From an uncultured Oscillospiraceae bacterium (lineage in GTDB: Bacteria > Bacillota > Clostridia > Oscillospirales > Acutalibacteraceae), in contig USBP01000038.1 of assembly GCA_900552985.1 (NCBI GenBank), forward strand, positions 1 through 9,018: a stretch of 9,018 nucleotides of DNA. The letters run 5' to 3'. The notes under the pieces are model-generated. The model was given only the letters and a program-made list of their open reading frames with translations, made no database searches and was not told where the DNA came from. Below are positions 1-6,907 of the stretch, in pieces (position 1 is the first letter of the stretch; each line of letters starts with the position of its first letter). The translations under genes and the position numbers were made by a program.

Positions 1-1
1 G

Positions 2-403
2 GAAATCGCGCAGGCCGCCGAATTCGTCAATAAGCTGCCCGAGGGGCTGGATACAATGCTCCAGCAGGGCGGCGGGAACCTGTCCGGCGGGCAGAGGCAG
101 CGCTTGACCATTGCCCGCGCCTTGGTCGGGTCACCGCAGATTCTAATTTTGGACGACAGCGCCAGTGCGCTTGATTTTGCAACGGATGCCGCGCTGCGCA
201 AAGCGCTGCGCAGCCAGACGAAAGGCATGACGGTGTTTATGGTTTCGCAGCGGGCGGGCACGGTGCGTGCGGCTGACCGCATCGTTGTGCTTGACGATGG
301 GAAGATTGCCGGCATAGGGCCGCATCAGGAGCTGTTTGAGCGCTGTGCGGTCTATCAGGAGATTTGCCTTTCCCAGATGAATGCAGAGGAGGCGGCCGGA
401 TGA
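2..403 (+). CDS. ABC exporter subunit, degenerate-site half (C-terminal part, truncated by window edge)
   Basis: This is the last ~133 codons of the nucleotide-binding domain of an ABC half-transporter; the membrane domain, Walker A and Q-loop lie upstream of the window. Visible in order are a canonical signature (LSGGQ, about 80-97), Walker B ending in Asp-Asp (152-157) where the catalytic Glu is expected, a D-loop (SALD), and an H-loop position occupied by Gln in V-S-Q-R (Gln codon 248-250) instead of His. Loss of both catalytic Glu and switch His is the known hallmark of the non-hydrolysing half of heterodimeric exporters such as TM287 of TM287/288. Its TGA overlaps the ATG of the next gene (ATGA), implying translational coupling, and that gene has the intact catalytic residues. 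The partnership is inference from family knowledge plus overlap. The exported substrate cannot be read from sequence; drugs, lipids or peptides are all possible. Confidence 0.93.
   Translation, partial: EIAQAAEFVNKLPEGLDTMLQQGGGNLSGGQRQRLTIARALVGSPQILILDDSASALDFATDAALRKALRSQTKGMTVFMVSQRAGTVRAADRIVVLDDGKIAGIGPHQELFERCAVYQEICLSQMNAEEAAG
387..392 (+). promoter_or_regulatory. Ribosome binding site AGGAGG fixing the start of the second ABC subunit
   Basis: A perfect AGGAGG lies seven bases before the ATG at 400, inside the end of the upstream ABC gene. It supports the ATG at 400 over an in-frame ATG at 364. That upstream ATG would add twelve residues unlike an ABC N-terminus and a longer overlap. 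Confidence 0.85.
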
Positions 404-2142
404 GAAAACAGATTTTAAAACGGGTGCTGCGCTTTACCAAACCCTATACGGGTTATCTGCTCCTGGCGATTGCCAGCGCGCTTATTAGCGTTGGTATGTC
501 TCTATATGCGCCGGTTCTGATTGGGCAGGGGATCGACCGGATCGTCGGCCCTGGGCAGGTCGATTTTGCAGGCATTCTCTCCACGCTTCTCCTGCTGGCC
601 TGCACGGTCGCGGTCGGGGCGCTGTTTCAATGGTTGCTCACGCACTGCACGAATAGTTTGGCCTTTCGTACGGTGCGCGACCTGCGCATCGCCGTATTCA
701 ACAAGCTGGAGCGTGTGCCGCTGCGGATGATCGATGCCAGTGCGCACGGCGATCTGATGAACCGGGTTGTGAACGATATCGATCAGGTCTCCGACGGGCT
801 TTTGCAGGGCTTTACACAGCTGTTTACCGGCATTGTAACGATTCTTGGCACGCTTTGCTTCATGCTCTTTGTCAGCCCGGTGATCACACTCGTTGTGGTG
901 CTGCTGACGCCGCTTTCCCTCTTTGTATCCGCCTTTATCGCAAAGCGCTCCTATCAAAAATTTAGGGAACAGTCTCAAACCAGAGGGGAGCTCAGCGGCT
1001 ATGCGGAGGAGCTTGTAGGCGGCCAGAAGGTGGTCAAGGCCTTTGGCTATGAGGCCCGCGCACAGGCAAAGTTTGAGCAGATCAACGCAAGGCTCTACGA
1101 TTGTGGGGTAAAGGCGCAGTTTTATTCCTCGCTGACAAACCCCTGCACACGGTTTGTCAATGCGATGGTCTATGCGGCGGTCGGCGTCTGTGGAGCGATT
1201 GCGGCGCTGCGCGGGGCGCTCACCATTGGGCAGCTCTCTGCCTTTTTGCAGTATGCCAACCAGTATACGAAGCCCTTCAATGAAATATCCGGCGTTGTCA
1301 CCGAGCTGCAGGCGGCCATTGCCTGCGCAGGCCGTGTTTTTGAGGTGCTTGATTCTCTGGATGAAACGCCGGATGCGCCGGACGCTCTGTGTTTGGAGGA
1401 GAGCAGAGGACAGGTGGATCTGAAGGATGTTTCCTTTTCCTACCATTCGGAGAAGCGCTTTATCGAGCACCTGAGCCTTTACGCCAATCCTGGCCAGCGC
1501 ATCGCCATCGTGGGGCCGACCGGCTGCGGTAAGACAACGGTAATCAACCTGCTTATGCGCTTTTATGAGGTGGATCAGGGGGCGATCCTTGTAGATGGCG
1601 TGGATATCCGGGCGATTACGCGCGAAAGCCTGCGCAGGCAGTTTGGCATGGTGCTTCAGGATACCTGGCTGTTTGCCGGCACAGTGCGGGATAACATTGC
1701 CTATGGGCGGCCGGATGCCTCTCTGGAGCAGATCGTCGCAGCGGCAAAGGCGGCCCATGCGCACAGCTTCATCAAACGCTTGCCGGAGGGGTATGATACG
1801 CTCCTTTCCGAAGACGGGGGCAATCTTTCGCAGGGGCAGCGGCAGCTGATGAGCATTGCGCGCGTGATGCTGACCGATCCGCCAATGCTGATTCTGGACG
1901 AGGCAACGAGCAGCATTGATACAAGAACGGAGCTCCAGGTGCAGCGCGCCTTTACCCGCATGATGGAAGGGCGCACCTGCTTTATTGTCGCGCACCGGCT
2001 TTCTACTATCCGGGAGGCAGACTGTATTCTCGTCATGCGGGACGGGCAGATTATCGAGCAGGGCACGCATGAAAGCCTTTTGCGTAAAAATGGTTTTTAC
2101 GCGCAGCTTTATAACAGCCAGTTTACACGGGCGGAAGGGTAA
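400..2142 (+). CDS. ABC exporter, catalytic half-transporter (membrane domain plus ATPase)
   Basis: This 580-residue fused half-transporter is normal length for type IV (ABCB-like) exporters. A six-helix membrane domain occupies about residues 1-310 (helices near 17-42, 56-80, 133-157, 158-180, 240-265 and 270-300). The ATPase follows: A-loop Tyr348, Walker A with Lys378 (GPTGCGKTT), Q-loop Gln420, signature LSQGQ (476-480), Walker B Asp500 with catalytic Glu501, and switch His532 (AHRLST). The signature has Gln in place of the first Gly, as in TM288 and other consensus-side subunits of heterodimers, where it faces the partner's degenerate site. With the preceding gene this predicts one competent and one degenerate ATP site. 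It would act in the cytoplasmic membrane; substrate unknown. The start is set by AGGAGG and the ATGA overlap. No clear terminator follows, and the next gene has its own promoter. Confidence 0.95.
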   Translation: MRKQILKRVLRFTKPYTGYLLLAIASALISVGMSLYAPVLIGQGIDRIVGPGQVDFAGILSTLLLLACTVAVGALFQWLLTHCTNSLAFRTVRDLRIAVFNKLERVPLRMIDASAHGDLMNRVVNDIDQVSDGLLQGFTQLFTGIVTILGTLCFMLFVSPVITLVVVLLTPLSLFVSAFIAKRSYQKFREQSQTRGELSGYAEELVGGQKVVKAFGYEARAQAKFEQINARLYDCGVKAQFYSSLTNPCTRFVNAMVYAAVGVCGAIAALRGALTIGQLSAFLQYANQYTKPFNEISGVVTELQAAIACAGRVFEVLDSLDETPDAPDALCLEESRGQVDLKDVSFSYHSEKRFIEHLSLYANPGQRIAIVGPTGCGKTTVINLLMRFYEVDQGAILVDGVDIRAITRESLRRQFGMVLQDTWLFAGTVRDNIAYGRPDASLEQIVAAAKAAHAHSFIKRLPEGYDTLLSEDGGNLSQGQRQLMSIARVMLTDPPMLILDEATSSIDTRTELQVQRAFTRMMEGRTCFIVAHRLSTIREADCILVMRDGQIIEQGTHESLLRKNGFYAQLYNSQFTRAEG

Positions 2143-2189
2143 CAGCTTTTCGTATATTTTATCCTTTTGTTCAATAAGCGTTTCCATCC

Positions 2190-2218
2190 TTGACGGCTAT
2201 TTGGAAAAACGGTATAAT
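2190..2218 (+). promoter_or_regulatory. Near-consensus SigA promoter for the sulfatase gene
   Basis: The -35 element TTGACG (2190-2195) and -10 element TATAAT (2213-2218) are separated by exactly 17 bases. Eleven of twelve positions match the housekeeping consensus. Transcription should begin near 2225, giving a leader of about 30 bases before the ATG at 2254, with AGGGAGAGGA (2234-2243) as ribosome binding site. No operator or riboswitch is evident in so short a leader. Confidence 0.8.
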
Positions 2219-2253
2219 AATTATCATTACATAAGGGAGAGGAACTGCTTTAA

Positions 2254-4281
2254 ATGAAGAATATTACGCTCGACAGGGAGAAAAAGGTTTTCCCGCTGAT
2301 CCTGATGGTGTTGGGGATCGGCCTTATGCTTGCCATGTGGATTGTCCGGCTGAACCTTGTAGCTGTGATTTCAGTGGCCTATTGCTGCATCGTCACGGCA
2401 ATTCTTCTGCTGAGCCTTATCATTAAGCAGAAAGTGTATGCCCCGATGATTTATGGCTATGCTGCGGCATGCCTTGGCATTGTGGTCTATTATGTGATCT
2501 GGGGGGCGGATGCAGGCTTCGGCGCATTCACCTCCGGTCTGGCGGGCTTCAACTCTGCGGAGCATCCGTGGCTGACGGGCGAGGGAAATTTTGGCACAAG
2601 ATTGCTGGGGAATCTGCTGTTGGTGTTGCCTTGCTCTCTGGCGCTCTGGGGGCTGTATTTTATCGCACGCCGTACCTTTCGCAGGGAATCTGTGAAAAAG
2701 GCGGTTGTGGCTCTTCTCGGCCTGGCCCTTGCGGGGACGACAATCTTTTATGTGCTCACGATGAACCTGCGCTCCGTGCCGAACACGCAGAGAATGTGGG
2801 AAGGGCAGGACGATTATCTGAAGAATGTGGATAGAACCGCTGACAGCGACAGCCCAAATGTGCTGGTGATTCTGATGGATGATCTCGGCTACGGCGATAT
2901 TTCGCTTAACGGAGCGATTTATGACACACCCAATATTGACAGCATTGGAGAAAACGGCCTGAATCTGGAGAATTTTTATTCCTCCTACTCCGTGTGTTCT
3001 CCTGCGCGCTTTGCGGCAATGACCGCCCGCTACCCCTACCGCGGTTTTGCGGATAATGTGGTTTACCCCACGGTGGATACGCTTTCCCCCTTTGCCGCTA
3101 CCCGGATTTTCAACTCCATTGAAATGGGCGGTAATGCCGACGGTATGCTTGGCGATGAGATCACTGTGGCGGAAACCTTCCAGGCGGCGGGATATGCCAC
3201 CGGCCTGTTTGGTAAGTGGCATCTGGGGGATTACGGCGAGTACCTGCCCACCAATCAGGGGTTTGATTATTTCTATGGCAGCCATTACGTCAACGATATG
3301 ACGCCGTTTTATCATGTGCGGGAAGAGGGCGGCCAATATACGATTGTGCATGGCACAGACGAATTGAAGGATCAATCCAATGCGACCAGATGGATTCATG
3401 ACGAATTATCCGCCTGGATTACCGAACAGGCGCAGGCCGATCAGCCCTTCCTTGCCTATTACACGACGCCGTGGCCGCATGCGCCTGTATACGCCGGGGA
3501 TGATTTCGATGGTGTGAGCGGCATGGGCACGTATGTAGACTGCGTGATGGAGTTTGACGATTACCTGGGCCGGTTGTTCGCCACAATGGAAGAGCTTGGC
3601 GTGCTTGAGGATACGATCATTGTGTTCACCAGCGATAACGGCCCTGCGCTGGAGGGCTCGGTCAGCGACCTTCGCGGCGGGAAATACCTTGCCTATGAGG
3701 GCGGGCAGAAGGTGCCCTTTCTCATACGCTGGGATGGTGCTGATGGCGCGCTCGGGCAGACGGGCACCACAAGAAAGCAATCTGCCACGCTGGTGGATCT
3801 CTATCCGACGCTGGTGGAGCTCTGCGGGATTACGGGCAAAAACGGCACGGTGCAAAATTACATGCCGGAGGATCGCGTGATCGACGGTATTTCCATGACC
3901 GGGCTGCTCAAAGAGGATGCGGTCATCCACACCAAGGAGCATCCAATTCTCCACATGAAGCGGGAGGATATCAAGGCGATCCAGTATACCGTCCCGACCT
4001 CGGAGGTACGCGCCCAGTATCCGGATTATGACTATGATGTGCTGATGGATAATCAGTATATTACATTTAAGTATTTTGACCGCATTCAGAATGACAACTC
4101 TGCGTTCTTTGATAAATATCGCAAAAACTGGCTGCATATTCTCACGGACGATGCTGGGGAGAATTATAACCGTACCACCGTATATCCGGAAATTGCGGAT
4201 GAGTTCCACCAAAAGCTGGATGAGATTCAGCAGAATTTCAAAGAGAACCGGCGCGGGATTTTAGAAACGGCGGTGGACTAA
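2254..4281 (+). CDS. Membrane-anchored type I (formylglycine-dependent) sulfatase, 5 TM helices + extracellular catalytic domain
   Basis: This 675-residue protein should hydrolyse sulfate esters outside the cell; the substrate is unknown. Five hydrophobic segments are visible (about 11-33, 34-56, 63-85, 115-140, 147-168). Positive charge sits in the N-terminus, the KQK loop and the Arg/Lys-rich loop near 141-149, so by the positive-inside rule the catalytic domain (about 203-610) is external. Sulfatase hallmarks are metal-binding Asp209-Asp210, the C-S-P-A-R site with Cys248 to become formylglycine and Arg252, the G-Y-A-T-G-L-F-G-K-W-H signature (Lys321, His323), His409, the metal pair Asp461-Asn462 and Lys477. 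The second signature ends in M-T-A-R where L-T-G-R is usual. Five helices plus an outer sulfatase fold recall lipoteichoic acid synthase, but that family uses Thr as nucleophile; the CxPxR Cys argues for a true sulfatase. It has its own promoter. The next gene is the cognate-type maturase, which is frameshifted. Confidence 0.92.
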   Translation: MKNITLDREKKVFPLILMVLGIGLMLAMWIVRLNLVAVISVAYCCIVTAILLLSLIIKQKVYAPMIYGYAAACLGIVVYYVIWGADAGFGAFTSGLAGFNSAEHPWLTGEGNFGTRLLGNLLLVLPCSLALWGLYFIARRTFRRESVKKAVVALLGLALAGTTIFYVLTMNLRSVPNTQRMWEGQDDYLKNVDRTADSDSPNVLVILMDDLGYGDISLNGAIYDTPNIDSIGENGLNLENFYSSYSVCSPARFAAMTARYPYRGFADNVVYPTVDTLSPFAATRIFNSIEMGGNADGMLGDEITVAETFQAAGYATGLFGKWHLGDYGEYLPTNQGFDYFYGSHYVNDMTPFYHVREEGGQYTIVHGTDELKDQSNATRWIHDELSAWITEQAQADQPFLAYYTTPWPHAPVYAGDDFDGVSGMGTYVDCVMEFDDYLGRLFATMEELGVLEDTIIVFTSDNGPALEGSVSDLRGGKYLAYEGGQKVPFLIRWDGADGALGQTGTTRKQSATLVDLYPTLVELCGITGKNGTVQNYMPEDRVIDGISMTGLLKEDAVIHTKEHPILHMKREDIKAIQYTVPTSEVRAQYPDYDYDVLMDNQYITFKYFDRIQNDNSAFFDKYRKNWLHILTDDAGENYNRTTVYPEIADEFHQKLDEIQQNFKENRRGILETAVD

Positions 4282-4310
4282 AACAGGAAGAACCGGCCGT
4301 TAAAAAGGCC

Positions 4311-4345
4311 AACCGGCGGGCGAGAGCCTCTCGCCCGCTGGTTTT
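4311..4345 (+). terminator. Strong hairpin between sulfatase and maturase (terminator or attenuator)
   Basis: Arms 4311-4325 and 4329-4343 pair over 15 positions (one G-U) around a three-base loop, GCC. Only a short run of four T (4342-4345) follows, so termination may be partial. The maturase ATG is 22 bases after the hairpin and has only a weak ribosome binding site. The hairpin could lower maturase expression relative to the sulfatase; that role is inference. An AACCGGC copy at 4291-4297 could compete for the right arm. Confidence 0.6.
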
Positions 4346-4364
4346 CGGGAAAGATGGGATAAAA

Positions 4365-5467
4365 ATGCCGCCTCTGTCGTTAATGATTAAGCCTGCTTCC
4401 TCTCTGTGCAACCTTTCGTGTGAATACTGTTTTTACCGGGATGTTTCTGCCCACCGGGAGCATTTGGGCTTTGGCACGATGACCCGGGAGACCACTGAGC
4501 TCCTTGTTGAGCGGGCGCTGGATTTTGCCGGTGGGCAGATGGCTGCGTTTGCCTTCCAGGGGAGCCGACGCTCGCGGGCCTTGATTATTTTGAGCATTTC
4601 GTCAGCACGGTTGACCGGCTGAATCAAAAGGGCAGCCAGGTCTTTTACAGTATTCAGACCAATGGTATGGCAATCGATGGGGAGTGGGCGCGTTTTCTGG
4701 CAAAGCATCATTTCCTCGTTGGCCTGAGCTTGGATGGAGACCGGGATGGAAACCGCTTTCGCAAAAAGCCGTCGGGGCAGAACACGTTTTACCGCATTCT
4801 GGACGCGGCGGATTTGCTGAAAAAGCACAAGGTGGATTTTAACATCCTTACCGTGCTGACCGGCTACTGTGCGGAAAATGGGGAGCGTATCTACAAATAT
4901 TTCCGGTCGCAGGGCTTTCGGTATTTGCAGTTCATTCCATGCCTGCGGCCCTTTGGCTCCGATGAGCAGAGCGAGCTGTATATGACGGCTGAGCAATATG
5001 CGGATTTTCTGATTCGGGTGTTTAACCTGTATGTGAAGGATTATGTGCGGGGCAACTATATCAGCATCCGCCAGTTTGACAATTGGGTGCGGCTCTATCT
5101 GCGTCAGCCGGTCGAGCAGTGCGGGATCCTGGGGCATTGCTCGCATCAGTTCGTTTCAGAGAGCAACGGCAATATTTACCCCTGCGATTTTTACTGCACA
5201 GATGAATATTGCCTGGGCAATATTCAGAATTTGGATTTTGCAGCGATGGCGCGTTCAGAGAAAGCGCGTGCGTTTATCCAGGAGAGCCTTACCGTTCCAC
5301 CCAGATGCCGTTCCTGCGGCGTTTACCCCCTGTGCCGGGCGGGCGGCTGTAAGCGCACGCAGCTCAGTGCGGATTACTGCAAAGCCTATAAAACCTTTTT
5401 TCAGGCGTGTCTTCCGCTTTTCCGTGTCTTTTTGCGGGAGAAGCCGCCACAGGGCGGGGCTCAGTGA
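4365..5467 (+). pseudogene. Anaerobic sulfatase-maturating enzyme (radical SAM/SPASM), frameshifted
   Basis: The intact family member converts the sulfatase CxPxR Cys to formylglycine in the cytoplasm using S-adenosylmethionine and [4Fe-4S] clusters. The N-terminal piece (4365-4562) has the radical SAM motif Cys15-x3-Cys19-x2-Cys22, at the spacing known for this family, and runs to F-Q-G. The frame is then lost at a four-G run (4559-4562): the original frame stops at 4620-4622, while E-P-T-L-A-G-L continues one frame back from 4562 to the TGA at 5465-5467. The second part keeps Q-T-N-G, a C-x5-C pair, C-D-F-Y-C (its Asp matches the catalytic base of this family) and the SPASM Cys cluster near 5306-5350. 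Repaired, the protein would be about 367-368 residues, the usual length. Compared with the family motif F-Q-G-G-E-P-T, four bases are missing (net -1). Recent mutation, G-tract phase variation, sequencing error or -1 ribosomal slippage are all possible; as written the product is not functional. Confidence 0.88.
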
Positions 5468-5475
5468 CCGTATTT

Positions 5476-5523
5476 CCCGCATTGTTTGGGGAAGAAACAA
5501 TGCGTTTGCTCTCTGAATGCGGG
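5476..5523 (+). repeat. Inverted repeats able to form two alternative hairpins downstream of the maturase
   Basis: A perfect 10-bp inverted repeat pairs 5478-5487 (CGCATTGTTT) with 5495-5504 (AAACAATGCG) around a seven-base loop. The left side can instead pair perfectly over 8 bp: CCCGCATT (5476-5483) with AATGCGGG (5516-5523), followed by CTTTTC. The two structures exclude each other. The region could end maturase transcription, though the T-runs are short, or could be a small regulatory leader for the DUF1015 gene. Which applies cannot be decided from sequence. Confidence 0.5.
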
Positions 5524-5569
5524 CTTTTCAGGTTGTGTAAATCGTTTGTTATAGAATATATTTGTGGTT

Positions 5570-5573
5570 GGAG
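5570..5573 (+). promoter_or_regulatory. Ribosome binding site GGAG fixing the DUF1015 start
   Basis: GGAG ends eight bases before the ATG at 5582. It supports that ATG, which gives the typical N-terminus M-A-T-F-K-P-F, rather than the in-frame GTG at 5564, which lies upstream of this site. Confidence 0.7.
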
Positions 5574-5581
5574 TGAAGAAT

Positions 5582-6832
5582 ATGGCAACATTTAAGCCTT
5601 TTGCGGCGGTTCGGCCTCTTCCGGAGTATGCAGACAGGGTGGCAGCCCTGCCCTACGATGTGATGAGCAGCGCGGAGGCAAGAGAAATGGCGGAAGGAAA
5701 CCCCTACTCCTTCCTGCATGTCGATAAAGCGGAGATTGATCTTGATCCCTCTATCGATCCTTATGACAGCCGGGTTTATGAGAAAGCGCGCCAGAACCTT
5801 CAAAAGCTGGTCTCAGACGGCGTATGCATGCAGGATGCAAAGCCGTGCTTTTACATCTACCGTCAGATCATGGGAAACCGTGCGCAGACGGGCTTGGTTG
5901 GCTGCGCTTCAATTGACGATTATAAAACCAATGTAATCAAAAAGCATGAATTTACCCGTGCAGATAAGGAGGCGGACCGCATCCGCCATGTAGACGCCTG
6001 CGATGCGAATACCGGGCCGATTTTCCTGGCCTGCCGCCCACAGGCGAGGCTTCACGCCATTTTGGAGAGCTGGAAGGCCTCCTATACGCCGGTATATGAT
6101 TTTGAGCAGGATGGCGTACAGCAGACCGTGTGGGTGGTGGATGACGGCGCGGTGATTGCGGCGCTGGAGCAGACTGTAGCGGGGATGGAATCGCTCTACA
6201 TTGCGGATGGCCACCATCGGGCGGCTTCTGCTGTGCGTGTAGGTGAGATGCGCAGGGAGGCGAACCCTGGTTATACAGGGGAAGAGGCGTTCAACTTTTT
6301 CCTCGCTGTCCTCTTCTCGAGCGATGATTTGGAGATTATGGATTATAACCGTGTCGTGCGGGATTTCAACGGTTATACGCCGGAGGAATTTTTGAAAAAG
6401 GTCAGTGAGCGCTTTGAGGTTGCCGCATATCGTGGGGATGGGGCGTATCGCCCGGAGCAGCGCCATACCTTCGGCCTGTATTTTGATGGAAAGTGGTACT
6501 GCCTGGCGGCAAAGGCGGGTACGTTCCCAGAGGGCGACCCGGTTGCAAGCCTTGATGTTTCTATTTTGCAAGAGAATCTGCTCGGCCCCGTGCTGGGAAT
6601 CGGCGATCCGCGCACGGATAAGCGCATTGATTTTGTGGGCGGCATCCGCGGGCTGGAGGAACTGGAGCGCCGCGCGAGCAGCGATATGAAGCTGGCCTTC
6701 TCCATGTGCCCGACCACGCTGGAGGAGCTCATGGCGATTGCGGATGCAGGCAAGGTGATGCCGCCAAAATCCACGTGGTTTGAGCCGAAGCTCTTAAGCG
6801 GCCTATTTATCCATAAATTAGGGGAGCGGTGA
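5582..6832 (+). CDS. DUF1015 family protein, function unestablished
   Basis: This 416-residue soluble protein has no signal peptide or membrane segment. It is recognised as DUF1015 by several conserved stretches: the N-terminal F-K-P-F-A-A-V-R-P followed by L-P-Y-D-V, the N-P-Y-S-F-L-H-V block, the K-H-E-F-T-R block with a following G-P-I-F-L, and the Y-I-A-D-G-H-H-R-A-A motif (Asp209 to Arg213). Length is normal for the family and the frame is intact. The D-G-H-H-R-A segment resembles the phosphate- or nucleotide-handling motif of the ParB/sulfiredoxin/serine kinase (SerK) superfamily, so a small-molecule kinase or nucleotide-binding role is conceivable; this is inference from a short motif. 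It follows the maturase by 114 bases that include alternative hairpins and an AT-rich stretch near 5550-5562 that may hold a weak -10. LysRS follows after 75 bases with its own promoter, so co-function is not implied. Confidence 0.85.
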   Translation: MATFKPFAAVRPLPEYADRVAALPYDVMSSAEAREMAEGNPYSFLHVDKAEIDLDPSIDPYDSRVYEKARQNLQKLVSDGVCMQDAKPCFYIYRQIMGNRAQTGLVGCASIDDYKTNVIKKHEFTRADKEADRIRHVDACDANTGPIFLACRPQARLHAILESWKASYTPVYDFEQDGVQQTVWVVDDGAVIAALEQTVAGMESLYIADGHHRAASAVRVGEMRREANPGYTGEEAFNFFLAVLFSSDDLEIMDYNRVVRDFNGYTPEEFLKKVSERFEVAAYRGDGAYRPEQRHTFGLYFDGKWYCLAAKAGTFPEGDPVASLDVSILQENLLGPVLGIGDPRTDKRIDFVGGIRGLEELERRASSDMKLAFSMCPTTLEELMAIADAGKVMPPKSTWFEPKLLSGLFIHKLGER

Positions 6833-6841
6833 CCGCACAGG

Positions 6842-6871
6842 TTGCATTGCGGCGGCCTTTCTTGCTATAAT
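6842..6871 (+). promoter_or_regulatory. Extended -10 promoter for lysyl-tRNA synthetase
   Basis: A consensus TATAAT (6866-6871) is preceded by TG-C, forming an extended -10. A poor -35 (TTGCAT, 6842-6847) sits 18 bases upstream, as extended -10 promoters tolerate. The start site near 6878 leaves a leader of about 30 bases, too short for a T-box, so tRNA-sensing control of the usual clostridial kind is absent here. Confidence 0.6.
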
Positions 6872-6892
6872 AAAAACTCAAGTTCACAGGTA

Positions 6893-6898
6893 AGGGAG
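6893..6898 (+). promoter_or_regulatory. Ribosome binding site AGGGAG fixing the LysRS start
   Basis: AGGGAG ends nine bases before the ATG at 6908. It excludes an in-frame TTG at 6842, which overlaps the promoter and would add 22 residues not typical of the family. Confidence 0.75.
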
Positions 6899-6907
6899 AC
6901 AGGATAT

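Noticed and set aside
364..399. Upstream in-frame ATG as start of the second ABC gene
   Set aside because: It lacks a suitable ribosome binding site, while AGGAGG is correctly spaced before the ATG at 400, which also forms the ATGA overlap.
502..2187. Long open frame of 561 codons on the minus strand opposite the second ABC gene
   Set aside because: Its product shows no recognisable domain, is rich in Arg, His and Cys scattered without pattern, and lies wholly antisense to a gene with every ABC motif. It is a GC-codon shadow.
2371..3399. Minus-strand open frame of 342 codons inside the sulfatase gene
   Set aside because: No family resemblance, no ribosome binding site, and complete overlap with conserved sulfatase catalytic sequence.
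2254..4281. Lipoteichoic acid synthase or phosphoglycerol transferase as the identity of the membrane sulfatase
   Set aside because: The nucleophile is Cys in C-S-P-A-R with the G-K-W-H signature, the formylglycine sulfatase pattern, and the gene is followed by a sulfatase maturase. LtaS enzymes use Thr and lack this motif.
4667..5467. C-terminal maturase piece as an independent 266-residue gene
   Set aside because: The same frame continues maturase homology upstream to 4562 (E-P-T-L, Q-T-N-G), so the ATG at 4667 is an internal Met. Alone it would lack the radical SAM cluster Cys residues.
6833..6907. T-box or lysine riboswitch upstream of LysRS
   Set aside because: The promoter at 6842-6871 leaves only about 30 bases of leader, and there is no T-box sequence or antiterminator hairpin.
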